A stretch of DNA of 64,000 nucleotides from Raineyella sp044508675 (GCA_044508675.1 JBIQHF010000016.1:1-64000), one strand, 5' to 3'. Positions 32,830 through 42,264 are shown, numbered from the stretch's first letter. Translations and numbers: made by a program. The notes: generated by a model not told the origin, from the letters alone.

Positions 32830-35123
32830 TCCACGCGTCCGACCGGCTGGGCGGAGCCATCATCGGCTCGACGATCCTGGGGGCGTTCATCCTGCTGCCC
32901 TTCACCCAGGACCCGTCGTACCTGTTCAGCGCCATCCCGCTGGCAGTGCTGGTCGGCGCCCTGGGGATGGTCCTGCGCCGGATGCGGATCCACGACGGGC
33001 TGATCTTCCTGGGCCAACTGGTGCTGGTGATCGTCTTCCTCTTCGCGATCGCGATCCCCCTCATCGGGCCGGACCAGAGCATCTTCGGGCTGTTCGCCGA
33101 GGGCGTCCGGCACATGTCCACCCACACCACCCCGATGATCGCCAATCCCGGACTCACGGTGCTCCTGGTCGCCACGATCGGTCTCACGGCCCTGCTCACC
33201 GACCTGCTCGCCATCGGCGTGAACCGCCCGGCCTGGGGCATCCTGCCCACACTGACCCTGTACCTGATCGGGGCTGTCGGGCTGCTGCGGGACATCCCCT
33301 GGTGGACGATCGTGCTGCTGGCGATCGGCTACCTGTGGATCCTGCTGGCCGATGGGATCAACTCGGCCGAGGTCTGGCCGCGCAACCTGGACCGCACCGT
33401 ACGACTCACCGGCCGGATCACCCCCTTGGCTCTGAGGATGGGCGGTGTGGTCGCCGTGGCGGCGGTGGCGCTGTCGCTGGTGGTCGGGCTGCTGGTCCCG
33501 TTGCCCCCGACCCAGCACTGGAACGCCGGCCGGTTGAACCAGGACTCCGGCCCGATCCAACTGGCCGACCCGATGCTCGACATGCGGCGCAACCTCTCGC
33601 TGCCCGCGGACACCCCGGTGCTCACCTACACCAGCGACGCCGGCGAGGGACAGTACCTGCGGATGGCAGCCCTGCCCGTGCTCGACAGCGTGGGTTGGCA
33701 GAACGCCTCCTTCCCCCTCACCGAGGGCAACTCCCTGCCCCCGCCCCCTGGCCAGACCACACCGGGACGGCAGATCACCACCCAGATCAGCATCGGCGAC
33801 TTCCGGTCGGAGTACCTCCCGTTGCCGTACGCCCCGCAACAGTTCGACGCGCCCGGATCGTGGGCGTACGGATCCGATTCCCTGGTGGTGGTCGCCACCG
33901 GCGAGAACCGTACGTCGGCGACCCAGGACCTGTCCTACCAAGTGGTCAGCACGGACCCGTCCCCGGACGGCGCCGTGCTGTCCACCGCCATGCCCGGACA
34001 GCCCTCCGACGCCAACCTCACCGCGGTCGTCCCGCAGGACCTGCCGCAGGAGATCATCGACCTGACCGTGGAGATCACCCAGAGCGAGCCCACGGCGGCA
34101 CTGAAGGCTGCGGCGATCCAGGCGTACCTGCGCAGCGACCAGTTCACCTACAGTCTCGAGCCGCAGCCGGGCACCGGCTATGACGCCATGACGCGGTTCC
34201 TGCTGCAGGACAAGCGCGGCTACTGCGAGCAGTTCGCCGGCTCGATGGCCGCCATGGCCCGAGTCATCGGCATCCCCTCGCGGGTGGCGGTCGGCTGGTT
34301 GCCCGGCACCCAGACAGGCAACGGCTACGAGGTCACCATGCACGACATGCATGCTTGGCCCGAGCTCTACTTCGAGGGGGTCGGCTGGGTCCGCTTCGAA
34401 CCGACCCCGGGCGTGGCCGTGCCCCCGGCCTGGACGCTGACCGCACCGGAGGCGCCCAGCGAGACCGAAGCACCCCAGCCACAGCCGGAGGCCACCGAGG
34501 TGCCGTCCCCGGTCCCCTCGGAGGTCGCCCCGGAACCGATCGTCCCGGAGCAGCCCCAGCCGGACCGCGTCAATGTGGCCGCGATCATCGGCCGCGTCGC
34601 CATCGCCCTGGGCCTGCTGGCCGTGCTGACCGGTCTCCTGGCCGGGCCCGGGCTGCTCCGGCGCCGGCAGCGCACCCGCCGGCTGACCCCGGTCGGTACT
34701 GGCCTGGAGGCCTCGCGCCAGGAGGTCGATGCCGCGTGGGACGAGGTCCGCGACAGCTTCCTCGACTACGGGCACTTCTGGCCCTCCGGCTCGCCCCGGC
34801 AGGTCGGCCGGCGTGCCGCGGCCGGCCTGCCGGAGGAGTCCGGCCAGGCACTGGTCGCCCTGTCCCGCGAGGTGGAGAGGTCCCGCTACGCGCAGGGCGC
34901 GGTCCACTCGGGCGACCTGGCAGCGATGGTCACCAGCATCCGCGAGGGCCTTCGCGCCGACAAGGGGTGGGATACCCGCCTGGTCGGCGAGTGGTGGCCG
35001 CGGTCGTGGTGGAACGCCCTCGGCGTGGCCCTGTCCTGGCCGTCGATCCGGGCTCGTCTCGTGGTGTGGTGGGGACAACTGGTCGCCTGGTGGCGGGAGC
35101 GCCGCAGCGCCCGCAGTTCCTGA
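32826..35123 (+). CDS. Membrane-anchored transglutaminase-like protein (TgpA/DUF3488 type)
   Basis: A 765-residue membrane protein. The first roughly 220 residues hold six or more membrane segments (TgpA N-terminal domain). A large extracytoplasmic region then carries a transglutaminase-like core with candidate Cys in DKRGYCEQFAGSMAAMAR and His and Asp in MHDMHAWPELYFEGVGWVRF. A Pro/Glu-rich linker (about 535-575) and one more membrane segment (about 585-610) lead to a cytoplasmic tail of about 150 residues. The family is thought to cleave or cross-link peptides at the cell surface; the substrate is unknown. GTG 32826 overlaps the DUF58 stop. With moxR and DUF58 it forms a conserved envelope-linked cassette. 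Confidence 0.9.
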   Translation: MIHASDRLGGAIIGSTILGAFILLPFTQDPSYLFSAIPLAVLVGALGMVLRRMRIHDGLIFLGQLVLVIVFLFAIAIPLIGPDQSIFGLFAEGVRHMSTHTTPMIANPGLTVLLVATIGLTALLTDLLAIGVNRPAWGILPTLTLYLIGAVGLLRDIPWWTIVLLAIGYLWILLADGINSAEVWPRNLDRTVRLTGRITPLALRMGGVVAVAAVALSLVVGLLVPLPPTQHWNAGRLNQDSGPIQLADPMLDMRRNLSLPADTPVLTYTSDAGEGQYLRMAALPVLDSVGWQNASFPLTEGNSLPPPPGQTTPGRQITTQISIGDFRSEYLPLPYAPQQFDAPGSWAYGSDSLVVVATGENRTSATQDLSYQVVSTDPSPDGAVLSTAMPGQPSDANLTAVVPQDLPQEIIDLTVEITQSEPTAALKAAAIQAYLRSDQFTYSLEPQPGTGYDAMTRFLLQDKRGYCEQFAGSMAAMARVIGIPSRVAVGWLPGTQTGNGYEVTMHDMHAWPELYFEGVGWVRFEPTPGVAVPPAWTLTAPEAPSETEAPQPQPEATEVPSPVPSEVAPEPIVPEQPQPDRVNVAAIIGRVAIALGLLAVLTGLLAGPGLLRRRQRTRRLTPVGTGLEASRQEVDAAWDEVRDSFLDYGHFWPSGSPRQVGRRAAAGLPEESGQALVALSREVERSRYAQGAVHSGDLAAMVTSIREGLRADKGWDTRLVGEWWPRSWWNALGVALSWPSIRARLVVWWGQLVAWWRERRSARSS

Positions 35124-35220
35124 CCCCGGGTGCCGGACGGCCTGCGACCAAGGACTGGGGCCACCGAGGTCGAGGTGGTGGCTGCCCGGGCACATGGCAG
35201 GAAGCTCGTGACAGGAGACA

Positions 35221-35251
35221 GGAGGGCGGGGTCCCCCGGGTCCCCGCCTCC
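35221..35251. terminator. Terminator between convergent transglutaminase and DUF3040 genes
   Basis: A GC-rich stem, GGAG(G)GCGGGG with CCCCGCCTCC and one bulged G, has a 10-nt loop. On the plus strand a T-rich GTCTAGGTTCGTTCTTGG follows, and a T6 run lies a little further on. Confidence 0.6.
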
Positions 35252-35343
35252 CGTCTAGGTTCGTTCTTGGACTGTCCCGGTTTTTTCTTGGGTGTTCGCG
35301 GGCTCCCAATCCTCGTCCCTGCGCTGTCGCCCCAGCTCTCGGC

Positions 35344-35724
35344 TCAGCGGCCGTTGCCCTCCTGGCGACGGTTCCAGCGTTCCTCGAACTTGCCCATGAT
35401 GCGGCGGTCGTTCGCAGGCACACGCGACGTGTGGCCGCCCTTGCCGGCACTGATGCCGTCCTTCTTCTGCCAAGCGGTCAGACCCACGACGGTGGCGGCG
35501 AGCATGACGAGGAATCCGAGGACGCTGATCAGCCAGTGGGTCTGGATACCGACCAGGAGGAGGACGATGCCCACCACGAACCCGAGCCCCGCACCGACAG
35601 CCATCCGGGTCCCGAGGTGCCGGCCACTGTTGCCGCTGAGGGTATCCGCAAGCTTGGGATCCTCGGCAGCAAAAGCAGCTTCCATCTGTTCGAGCAGCCG
35701 CTGCTCGTGTTCTGAGAGCGCCAC
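35344..35724 (-). CDS. DUF3040 small membrane protein
   Basis: A 126-residue protein starting ALSEHEQRLLEQMEAAF, the DUF3040 signature, then two membrane segments (about 40-60, GAGLGFVVGIVLLLVGI, and about 65-85, LISVLGFLVMLAATVVGL). The C-terminus is basic (MGKFEERWNRRQEG). The function is unknown. The family is restricted to actinobacteria and usually lies between dinB and mraZ. GTG 35724 is chosen because GGAGG lies 5 nt upstream; the frame is open to 35919 without homology. It is 254 bp after dinB and probably has its own promoter. Confidence 0.87.
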   Translation of the reverse strand: MALSEHEQRLLEQMEAAFAAEDPKLADTLSGNSGRHLGTRMAVGAGLGFVVGIVLLLVGIQTHWLISVLGFLVMLAATVVGLTAWQKKDGISAGKGGHTSRVPANDRRIMGKFEERWNRRQEGNGR

Positions 35725-35978
35725 CTCTACCTCCGACCATTCCTCACAGGAGTTCACAGGAGGACCGAGCGCCCCCATATGTTCAAGCTGACTCCAGTTT
35801 AGTGGTAAGCGAGCGGAACTGAAATGCGGTCCTGCATACGAGTACGCGGCCGATCGGCCCCGGTCCGGGGTCGTCAGGCCCTCCTTGGGCGGCACTACCA
35901 CTCCCGGCACCTTCACCACGGTCTCGCCGGCCCTGCCCTGTCCCTACCGCGACCGACGACACCCCACTGTGAGCCTCC

Positions 35979-37154
35979 TCACTCCGTCCGGGTGAGGGAG
36001 GCCCGCTGCACCGCGTGCGGACCGAAGCGCAGGTTGGCCCGATCAATCGCGGCCGTGGCCTCGCGCCAGCCGTGGTCAGGGGCGAACAGGTCGGCCTGGG
36101 TGCCCACCGCCGAAGCGTCCCGCAGGCCCTCCACCCGGATCCCGACCTGCCGCACCCGGGCGCGCTGGAGACCCAGGCGGTCGTACAGGTGGACCGCCCG
36201 CTGGTGGATCTCGTCGGTCAGGTCGGTCGGCTCCGTGAGCGTCACCGACCGGGTGAGTCCACTGAAGTTCGCGAAACGCAGGCTGAGGACGACCGTACGC
36301 CCCACCAGCCGGGCCCGGCGCAGTCTCGCCGAGGTCCGCTCGGCCAACCGCAACAGCTCCCGGTGGACGACCTCCGGTTCGTACACATCGACCGGGAAGG
36401 TCTCCTGGGCGCCGATGCTGCGCTCGTGCTCCTCGGGGCGCCTGGCCATGAGCCGACGGGCATCGACCCCGTTGGCCAGGTCGACCAGCTTCTCCCCCTG
36501 CCGCGGCCCCAGGGCGCGCTGCAGGGTGGCGGGGGAGGTCCGGGCCAGGTCGCCGATGGTGCGCAGGCCGAGCCAGCCCAGGGTGGTGGCGGTCGACTCC
36601 CCCACTCCCCACATCCGGTCGACCGGCAGTGGCCACAGGAAATCGGTGACCCGGTCCGGGGACACCGCGAGCAACCCGTCGGGCTTGGCCTCCCGGGAGG
36701 CCATCTTCGCCACGAAAGGGTTGGGACCCAGGCCTGCCGAACTGGGCAGACCCTGCTCGGCGAGGATGCGGGCCCGCAGGTCGGCGAGCACGCCCTCCGG
36801 ACTGCCCAGCCTGCTGCGGGTGCCCGTCAGGTCGAGGTACGCCTCGTCGATCGAGGCACCCTCGACCACGTCGGTGACGGTGTCCAGGATCGCGAACACC
36901 GCCCGGGATGCCTCGACGTACGACCCCATGTCGGGGGAAAGTGCTATCGCCTCGGGACACAGCCGGCGGGCCGTCACCGAGGGCATGGCGGAGCGGATCC
37001 CCCGGGCCCTGGCCTCGTAGCTGGCAGACAGCACGACCCCGCGGTGCCGGCCCCCCACGTAGACGGGCCTGCCCCGGAGCTCGGGATGGCGACGCAGCTC
37101 GACGCAGACGTAGAAGGCGTCCAGGTCGAGGTGGGCGATCAGACGGGCACTCAC
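35979..37154 (-). CDS. dinB: DNA polymerase IV (Y-family translesion polymerase)
   Basis: DinB copies past damaged template bases. The 391-residue protein has the first catalytic Asp in AHLDLDAFYVCVE and the second pair in EGASIDEAYLDLTG, so it is catalytically intact, unlike ImuB. Helix-hairpin-helix and little-finger domains follow (about 185-355). The segment GTQADLFAPD near the C-terminus fits a beta-clamp binding motif (QxxLF). GTG 37154 has AGGGGG 8 nt upstream; GTG 37163 is an alternative. It is the fourth gene downstream of a LexA box, 40 bp after the methyltransferase. Confidence 0.93.
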   Translation of the reverse strand: MSARLIAHLDLDAFYVCVELRRHPELRGRPVYVGGRHRGVVLSASYEARARGIRSAMPSVTARRLCPEAIALSPDMGSYVEASRAVFAILDTVTDVVEGASIDEAYLDLTGTRSRLGSPEGVLADLRARILAEQGLPSSAGLGPNPFVAKMASREAKPDGLLAVSPDRVTDFLWPLPVDRMWGVGESTATTLGWLGLRTIGDLARTSPATLQRALGPRQGEKLVDLANGVDARRLMARRPEEHERSIGAQETFPVDVYEPEVVHRELLRLAERTSARLRRARLVGRTVVLSLRFANFSGLTRSVTLTEPTDLTDEIHQRAVHLYDRLGLQRARVRQVGIRVEGLRDASAVGTQADLFAPDHGWREATAAIDRANLRFGPHAVQRASLTRTE

Positions 37155-37194
37155 CCGGACCACCCCCTGGGAGTATCCGGCAAGGCCGTGGGGG

Positions 37195-37950
37195 TCAGCC
37201 CACCGTGGCGAGGACGTGCAGTTGGGACGCCAGCGACCACATGTCCGGCGTCCGGCTGATCTCCTCCTCCAGGGCCAGTAACTCCTCGCGGGCCCCCGGG
37301 ACGTCGAGGAACTCCTCGTTCACCGTGCCGATCAGCGTCCCGATCCCACGGGTCTCGACCACGCTGAAGCCGGCATCCTCCAGCAGGGACCGGATCCGGG
37401 CCTGGTCGAGGCGCCCCGGGTCGGCGAGCGCCTCCCGGGCCTCGGCGAAGTAACCGTTCATCGCCTTCAGCATCACCCGGGAGTAGCGCTGGCGGACCAG
37501 CAGGCTGACTGCTCCCCCGGGACGCAGCACCGTGGCCATCGCCCGGATGGCGGCGGCCTTGTCCTCGACCACGTCGAGAACCTCGTGACAGGTGACCAGG
37601 TCCGCCCGTCCAGGGGGGACCAGGTCGACCAGGTCGGAGGCATCGCCCTGGATGCCCCGCAATCGGTCGGACACCCCGGCCTCCGCAGCCCGGCGCTGCA
37701 GGGAGGCCAGGGCATTGGGGCTCGGGTCCACGACCGTCACGTCGTAGCCCTCCCGGGCCAGCGGCACCCCCATGCCACCGGCACCACCACCGAGGTCGAC
37801 GACCCTGATCTCTCCCGCGGGACGGCCACCCTGCCACACGTGCGCCTGCTCGAGGACCACGGCCAGGGTGAAGGAACCGCCGAGGGCCCGACGCCTCTTG
37901 TCGACTGCGAACACGTTCGGGGCGGCAGACGGCTGGTCGGGTCGAGTCAT
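37195..37950 (-). CDS. SAM-dependent methyltransferase, class I, substrate unknown
   Basis: A 251-residue protein with a Rossmann methyltransferase fold. Motif I is VVDLGGGAGGMGVPLAREG (about 50-68), the acidic loop is VTVVDPSPNALASL, and LVTCHEVLDVV and LRPGGAVSLLVRQRY are later strands. No substrate-specific motif is recognised; a ubiquinone/SmtA-like small molecule or nucleic acid substrate is possible. ATG 37950 has AAGGA 7 nt upstream and is preferred to TTG 37956. It lies 69 bp after dnaE2 and 40 bp before dinB on the same strand, so it is probably co-transcribed with the translesion polymerases. Confidence 0.85.
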   Translation of the reverse strand: MTRPDQPSAAPNVFAVDKRRRALGGSFTLAVVLEQAHVWQGGRPAGEIRVVDLGGGAGGMGVPLAREGYDVTVVDPSPNALASLQRRAAEAGVSDRLRGIQGDASDLVDLVPPGRADLVTCHEVLDVVEDKAAAIRAMATVLRPGGAVSLLVRQRYSRVMLKAMNGYFAEAREALADPGRLDQARIRSLLEDAGFSVVETRGIGTLIGTVNEEFLDVPGAREELLALEEEISRTPDMWSLASQLHVLATVG

Positions 37951-38019
37951 CGTCAATCCTTCGTCGGGACGTGCACCGCGGGAACACCACGGCTGGTCCG
38001 AGCCTACCCAGTCGCTCCC

Positions 38020-41000
38020 TCATCGTCCGGAACTGCCCGGGCTGGAGTGCCACAGTTTCCGCGGGGTCGCCACACCGGGGCCGGCGGGTGGGATATCCGC
38101 GTAGGGGGACTTGCGGAAGCCACTGGCGTGGACGAGGGTGCGCCGCTGCCCCATGCCGCCGGAACGACCACGCCGGTCGGGACCGGACCGGTCGGGAGCG
38201 GGACGGTCCGGACCGTCCGGCGGGGTACGGCGGTCGACCACCGCGCCGACCCCGGCGTACGCGCCGGGCAGCCAGCCGTCGGGCAGGGTGCGCATCGCCC
38301 GGTGAACCGCCCCGATGCCCTGGCCCCGGAACAGCGCGTTGAGGGCCGTGAGGTCCCAGCAGCCGCTGGCGCGCACCGATACCCCCCGAATCCCGGTGCG
38401 CCGAACCACCCCGCGCACCAGCAGCAGCCACTCGTTGAAGACCGTCACGGCGTACGGGCCCTGGGCATCCTCGAAGAACGTCGTGTCGACTGGGCCGGTG
38501 CCATCGTCCAGGCTGAGGAAGATGACCCGTCGGCCGGAGCGGACCGGCGGGGTCTGGGTGGCGACCTTGACACCGGCGACGAGCACCTCGTCGCGATTGC
38601 GGACGCCGAGCAGGTCGACCGAGTCGACGGTGCCGAGAGCGGTCATCAGAGGCCGGTAGAAGTCGACGACGTGGCGGCTGACATCCAGCCCCAGCACGTC
38701 CAGCTCGGCCCGGACCCGTTCGGCGGCGGTCATGTCGGGCAGTCCGGAACAGGCCAGGTCCGTCGGGACCGCAGGTCGCCCACCACCGAGCGGGCCGGGG
38801 CCGGCCGGAACGACGTCGATCCCGAGGGCGAGCTGGTCGGTGCGGACGCCCCGGCTGCCGCGGTGGCCGCGGTGGCCGCGGTCGGCCCGGGACAGGTCGG
38901 CGAGGGACAGCAGCAGGTCGCGGCGAGTGGGCAGCACCGCCGCCTGCTCCGGGGTCCGCACCTGCGCCAGGTCGTAGAGCGGGTCGAAGGCGCCGGCGGT
39001 GACCAGGCGTTCGGCGATCGGTCGGCTGACCTGGGCACGCTGCCAGAAGTCGGTGAGCGAGGTCCAGGGCCGCCCGGCGATGATCCGCTCCGTCTCCTCG
39101 TCGCTGATCCCCCGGATGTCGTCGAGCCCGATCCGGATCCCCCACTCCCGCTCATCATCAGGGGGCATCGGCTCCACCCGGTAGGTCGCGGTACTGGCGT
39201 TGACGTCCGGGCCGAGGACACCGACCCCGCAGTGCCGGGCCTCGGCCAGCAGCAGCCGCTTGGGGTACATGCCCGGGTCGTGCGTGAGCACCCCGGCCAG
39301 GAAGTGCGCCGGCCAGTGCGCCTTCAGCCAGGCCGACTGGTAGGTGGGCAGCGCGAACGCCGCGGCATGGGCCTTGCAGAAACCGAAGGAGGCGAAGGCA
39401 ACCAGCACCTTCCACACCTCCTCGACCACCTCCTCGGAGTAGCCGGCCTCCCCGGCCCGGCGACGGAACCACAGCTCCACCTCACGCTGCCCCTCCGGGC
39501 TGCCCAGCTCGCGGCGCATCTCGTCACCCCTGGCCAGGCTGCAGCCGGTCATCGTGGAGACCAGCCCGATCACCTGCTCGTGGAAGACCACTACCCCGCC
39601 GGTCTCGGCCAGCACCGGTTCCAAGGACGGGTGCGGGTAGTGCGGCCGGGCCCAGCCCTGGCGGACCTCCAGGAAGGGCCGCACCATGTCGGACTTCACC
39701 GGCCCGGGCCGGAACAGGGAGATGTCGATGATGATGTCGTTGAAGTCCTGCGGCCCGAAGGTGGTGACCAGTTCACGCTGGCCGGGCGACTCGATCTGGA
39801 AGCAGCCGAGCGTACGCCCCGCCCCGATCAGCGCGTACGTGGCCGGGTCGGAGAACCCCCGGACACCGAAGGAGTCGATGTCGACCCGCTGTCCGGTGGT
39901 CCGCTCGATCTCGTCGAGGCAGTGCGCCATCGCCGACTGCATGCGGATGCCGAGCACGTCGAGCTTGAGGAAGCCCAGGTCCTCCACGTCGTCCTTGTCG
40001 AAGGCACTCATCGGGAACCCCTCCGCACTGGTCTCGACCGGCGTACGGTCCAGCAGGTGCGCGTCGGCGAGCACCACCCCGCACGGGTGCAGGGCGATGT
40101 GGCGGGGCAACCCGTCGAGGGACTCGACCAGGGTGAACAGGCCGGCCAGGCGCGCCGCATCCAGCCCGCTGGCCCGCAGCTCGGGCAGCTCACGCAGCGC
40201 GGAACGGGCGTCCCGGGCCCGGATGTGCGGGAACGCCTTGGCGATCACGTCGACCTCCCCCGGCGGCAGGCTCAGCGCCGCACCGACGTCACGGATGGCG
40301 TGGCGCACCCGGTAGGTCTCCACCATCGCCACGCAGGCGACCCGCTCGGTCCCGAAGCGTTCGACGATCATCCGGTAGACCTCCGTGCGGCGGGCCGACT
40401 CGACGTCCAGGTCGATATCGGGCAGGGCGCGGCGCAGCGGTGACAGGAACCGCTCCATGATCAGCCCCGATGCCAGCGGGTCCACTCCCGAGATACCGAG
40501 CAGGTGGTTGACCAGGGAGCCGGCCCCCGAGCCACGGGCCGCGCAGCGGATCCCCCGTTCATGGACCATGTCGACGATGTCGGCGACGGTCAGGAAGTAG
40601 GCCGCGAAGCCCAGCTCGGCGATGGTGGCGAGCTCGGCCTCCAGCCGCTCGGTGACGGCCGGGAACCCCACCCCGTAGCAGCGGGCGATCCCCGCCTCGC
40701 ACCGTCGCCGCAACTCGGCGTCGGCTGCGCCCGGGCCGTGGCCTTCCCCCTGCAGCACATCGAACTCCGGCAGGTGGATCCGCCCCAGGCCGAGGTCCTC
40801 GGCCGGGTCGAGGCGACATCGCTGGCCGAGCCGGCGGGTCGTGGCGAGCAGCCGCTCCGCGCCGTGTTCCCCCAGCCCGGCACGCCGGGCCAGGCCGTGC
40901 AGGACCTCGAGCATCTCCTTGCCGGACTTGAGGTGGTCCTCCTCGTTGCGCCGTACGGCGCCCCGGTTCAGCGGGACCCCGCGGCGGGCTGCATCGAGCA

Positions 41001-41817
41001 CGTCGGCGGTGGGACCCAGGGAGGAGTCGGTCATCCGCACCATGTTGGTGACCACGGCGTCCAGCCGCCGCTGGTGGGCCAGGGCGACCAACCGGGCCGC
41101 CTGCTCCCCCGAGCCGACCCCCAGCCCGGGGAGCAGCAGGTCGGTGGCGGCGACGGCCAGTCGGTGCTCGCCCAGCAGCTGGGCCCAGGCCTCCAGGGCC
41201 TGCCCCGCCCCGTACGCGTCCCCGGCGGCCAGGGCCAGCCCGACGTCGGAATCGGCCCCGACCAGCACCACCACGTCAGCACCGGGCAGGTGCTCCCGGG
41301 CCGTTCCGGCATCCAGCAGCACCTGTCCCTCGGGCAGGCCACTGTCCGGGGAACGCTCCTCGGCCGCCCGGTGCACCGCCGAGGTGAGCCGACACAGTGT
41401 CGCCCAGCCGGCCGCCGAGGTGGCCAGGACGACCACACGAGGAACGTCGACCTCCCGGGTCGCACCGCCCAGCGCCGGCCCCTTGCGGACGGTCGGGCCG
41501 CCGGCGCGCACCGGCGGCCGGCGCGTCGGGTCGAGCACGGACCGGGCGAAGGATCCCACCGCCGGCCCGTCCCCGAGCTCGCGGGGGTCCAGACCGAGGT
41601 CGACACCGAGCACGGGGGCGACCCCCTCCCGCAGGCAGGCCTTCGCGAAGCGCACCGCCCCGTAGAGCCCGTCCCGGTCGGTCAGGGCCAGGGTGTCCAT
41701 CCCGTGTCCGGCCGCTGTGCGGACCAGCTGCTCGGGATGGGAGGCCCCGAAGCGCAACGAGTAGCCCGAGGCCACCCGCAGGTGGATGAAGGGGTCGTCG
41801 CCACCGAAGATCTCCAT
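38020..41817 (-). CDS. dnaE2: Error-prone DNA polymerase III alpha subunit DnaE2 (ImuC)
   Basis: DnaE2 is the damage-induced C-family polymerase behind mutagenic translesion synthesis. The 1265-residue protein has an N-terminal PHP domain (IHLRVASGYSLRFGASHPEQ), where Ala replaces the second His of the E. coli-type HLRVHS motif. The polymerase core has catalytic Asp residues in PDIDLDVES and KLDVLGI, then FGFCKAHAAAFALPTYQSAW, a helix-hairpin-helix region and an OB fold. The length is near the 1,050-1,100 of typical DnaE2 plus a Gly/Pro/Arg-rich C-terminal extension (about 1190-1265, ending near RKLWHSSPGSSGR). ATG 41817 is chosen because homology begins MEIFGGDDPFIHL. It follows the DUF6504 gene by 10 bp under LexA control. 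Confidence 0.93.
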   Translation of the reverse strand: MEIFGGDDPFIHLRVASGYSLRFGASHPEQLVRTAAGHGMDTLALTDRDGLYGAVRFAKACLREGVAPVLGVDLGLDPRELGDGPAVGSFARSVLDPTRRPPVRAGGPTVRKGPALGGATREVDVPRVVVLATSAAGWATLCRLTSAVHRAAEERSPDSGLPEGQVLLDAGTAREHLPGADVVVLVGADSDVGLALAAGDAYGAGQALEAWAQLLGEHRLAVAATDLLLPGLGVGSGEQAARLVALAHQRRLDAVVTNMVRMTDSSLGPTADVLDAARRGVPLNRGAVRRNEEDHLKSGKEMLEVLHGLARRAGLGEHGAERLLATTRRLGQRCRLDPAEDLGLGRIHLPEFDVLQGEGHGPGAADAELRRRCEAGIARCYGVGFPAVTERLEAELATIAELGFAAYFLTVADIVDMVHERGIRCAARGSGAGSLVNHLLGISGVDPLASGLIMERFLSPLRRALPDIDLDVESARRTEVYRMIVERFGTERVACVAMVETYRVRHAIRDVGAALSLPPGEVDVIAKAFPHIRARDARSALRELPELRASGLDAARLAGLFTLVESLDGLPRHIALHPCGVVLADAHLLDRTPVETSAEGFPMSAFDKDDVEDLGFLKLDVLGIRMQSAMAHCLDEIERTTGQRVDIDSFGVRGFSDPATYALIGAGRTLGCFQIESPGQRELVTTFGPQDFNDIIIDISLFRPGPVKSDMVRPFLEVRQGWARPHYPHPSLEPVLAETGGVVVFHEQVIGLVSTMTGCSLARGDEMRRELGSPEGQREVELWFRRRAGEAGYSEEVVEEVWKVLVAFASFGFCKAHAAAFALPTYQSAWLKAHWPAHFLAGVLTHDPGMYPKRLLLAEARHCGVGVLGPDVNASTATYRVEPMPPDDEREWGIRIGLDDIRGISDEETERIIAGRPWTSLTDFWQRAQVSRPIAERLVTAGAFDPLYDLAQVRTPEQAAVLPTRRDLLLSLADLSRADRGHRGHRGSRGVRTDQLALGIDVVPAGPGPLGGGRPAVPTDLACSGLPDMTAAERVRAELDVLGLDVSRHVVDFYRPLMTALGTVDSVDLLGVRNRDEVLVAGVKVATQTPPVRSGRRVIFLSLDDGTGPVDTTFFEDAQGPYAVTVFNEWLLLVRGVVRRTGIRGVSVRASGCWDLTALNALFRGQGIGAVHRAMRTLPDGWLPGAYAGVGAVVDRRTPPDGPDRPAPDRSGPDRRGRSGGMGQRRTLVHASGFRKSPYADIPPAGPGVATPRKLWHSSPGSSGR

Positions 41818-41827
41818 GCCGGGCCCC

Positions 41828-42136
41828 TCAGTCCAGCACTGCGAGTAGCGACCACGTGCCACTGCCCTGGTGCCGATAGATCTGGAAGACGCCCTCCCGG
41901 CCCCGCCAGGGGTCCCGGGCCCGGACCTGCCAGATCTCCCGCTGCTCGACCATGACGTCCACCCGGTCGCCCTCCCACCACGGGTCCGACAGCACCCAGT
42001 GCCCCTCGACCTCACAGATCCGCCAGGAGTGGCGCCGCCACCGGAACTCAGCCGGCAGGCCGGGCAACTCGTCCTCCAGGGTCGAGTAGCTGCCCGCCCC
42101 GAAACATGCCTCAATGGGTTCGTCGTACTTCCTCAT
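41828..42136 (-). CDS. DUF6504 family protein, first gene of the SOS operon
   Basis: A 102-residue Trp-rich protein starting MRKYDEPIEACFG. Its core is WRRHSWRICEVEGHWV and WEGDRVDVMVEQREIWQVRA, then GVFQIYRHQGSGTWSLLAVLD. The pattern suggests a small beta-barrel. Family members are encoded next to DnaE2 or Y-family polymerase genes in actinobacteria. No activity is known; a mutasome accessory role is inference from position. ATG 42136 has AGGAGG 8 nt upstream. The promoter carries a perfect LexA box. Confidence 0.85.
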   Translation of the reverse strand: MRKYDEPIEACFGAGSYSTLEDELPGLPAEFRWRRHSWRICEVEGHWVLSDPWWEGDRVDVMVEQREIWQVRARDPWRGREGVFQIYRHQGSGTWSLLAVLD

Positions 42137-42160
42137 CGCCAGCACCTCCTCAGCCCTACG

Positions 42161-42182
42161 ATTCTATCGAACAAATGTTCGA
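42161..42182 (-). promoter_or_regulatory. LexA (SOS) box overlapping the DUF6504-dnaE2 promoter
   Basis: TCGAACAAATGTTCGA at 42167-42182 is a perfect match to the Gram-positive/actinobacterial LexA consensus (CGAAC-N4-GTTCG). Minus-strand -10 TAGAAT (42161-42166) abuts it, so the box fills the spacer, and LexA binding would exclude RNA polymerase. The site is 31 nt from the DUF6504 ATG and 90 nt from the divergent oxidoreductase start. Confidence 0.93.
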
Positions 42183-42258
42183 CAAAGAACACCGTAGAGG
42201 ATGCTCCTGACGTTTCTCACCCGGACCCACCTCGCGCACCGACGATGGCCCCGCTGGG

Positions 42259-42264
42259 TACGAT
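42259..42264 (+). promoter_or_regulatory. -10 hexamer of the oxidoreductase gene, leaderless type
   Basis: TACGAT, then 7 nt CACCGTC, then ATG 42272. It supports that ATG over the in-frame ATG at 42245, which lies upstream of the hexamer. Confidence 0.5.

Noticed and set aside
32697..35450. 917-codon minus-strand open frame opposite the transglutaminase gene
   Set aside because: Low-complexity Gly/Arg/His/Gln composition typical of antisense frames; the plus strand has the real domains. Other long antisense frames (2807-5605, 37585-40443) were rejected for the same reason.
38020..41817. Replicative DnaE1
   Set aside because: The SOS box, the DUF6504 and dinB neighbours and the C-terminal layout fit DnaE2. 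Replicative DnaE1 is not expected in this context.
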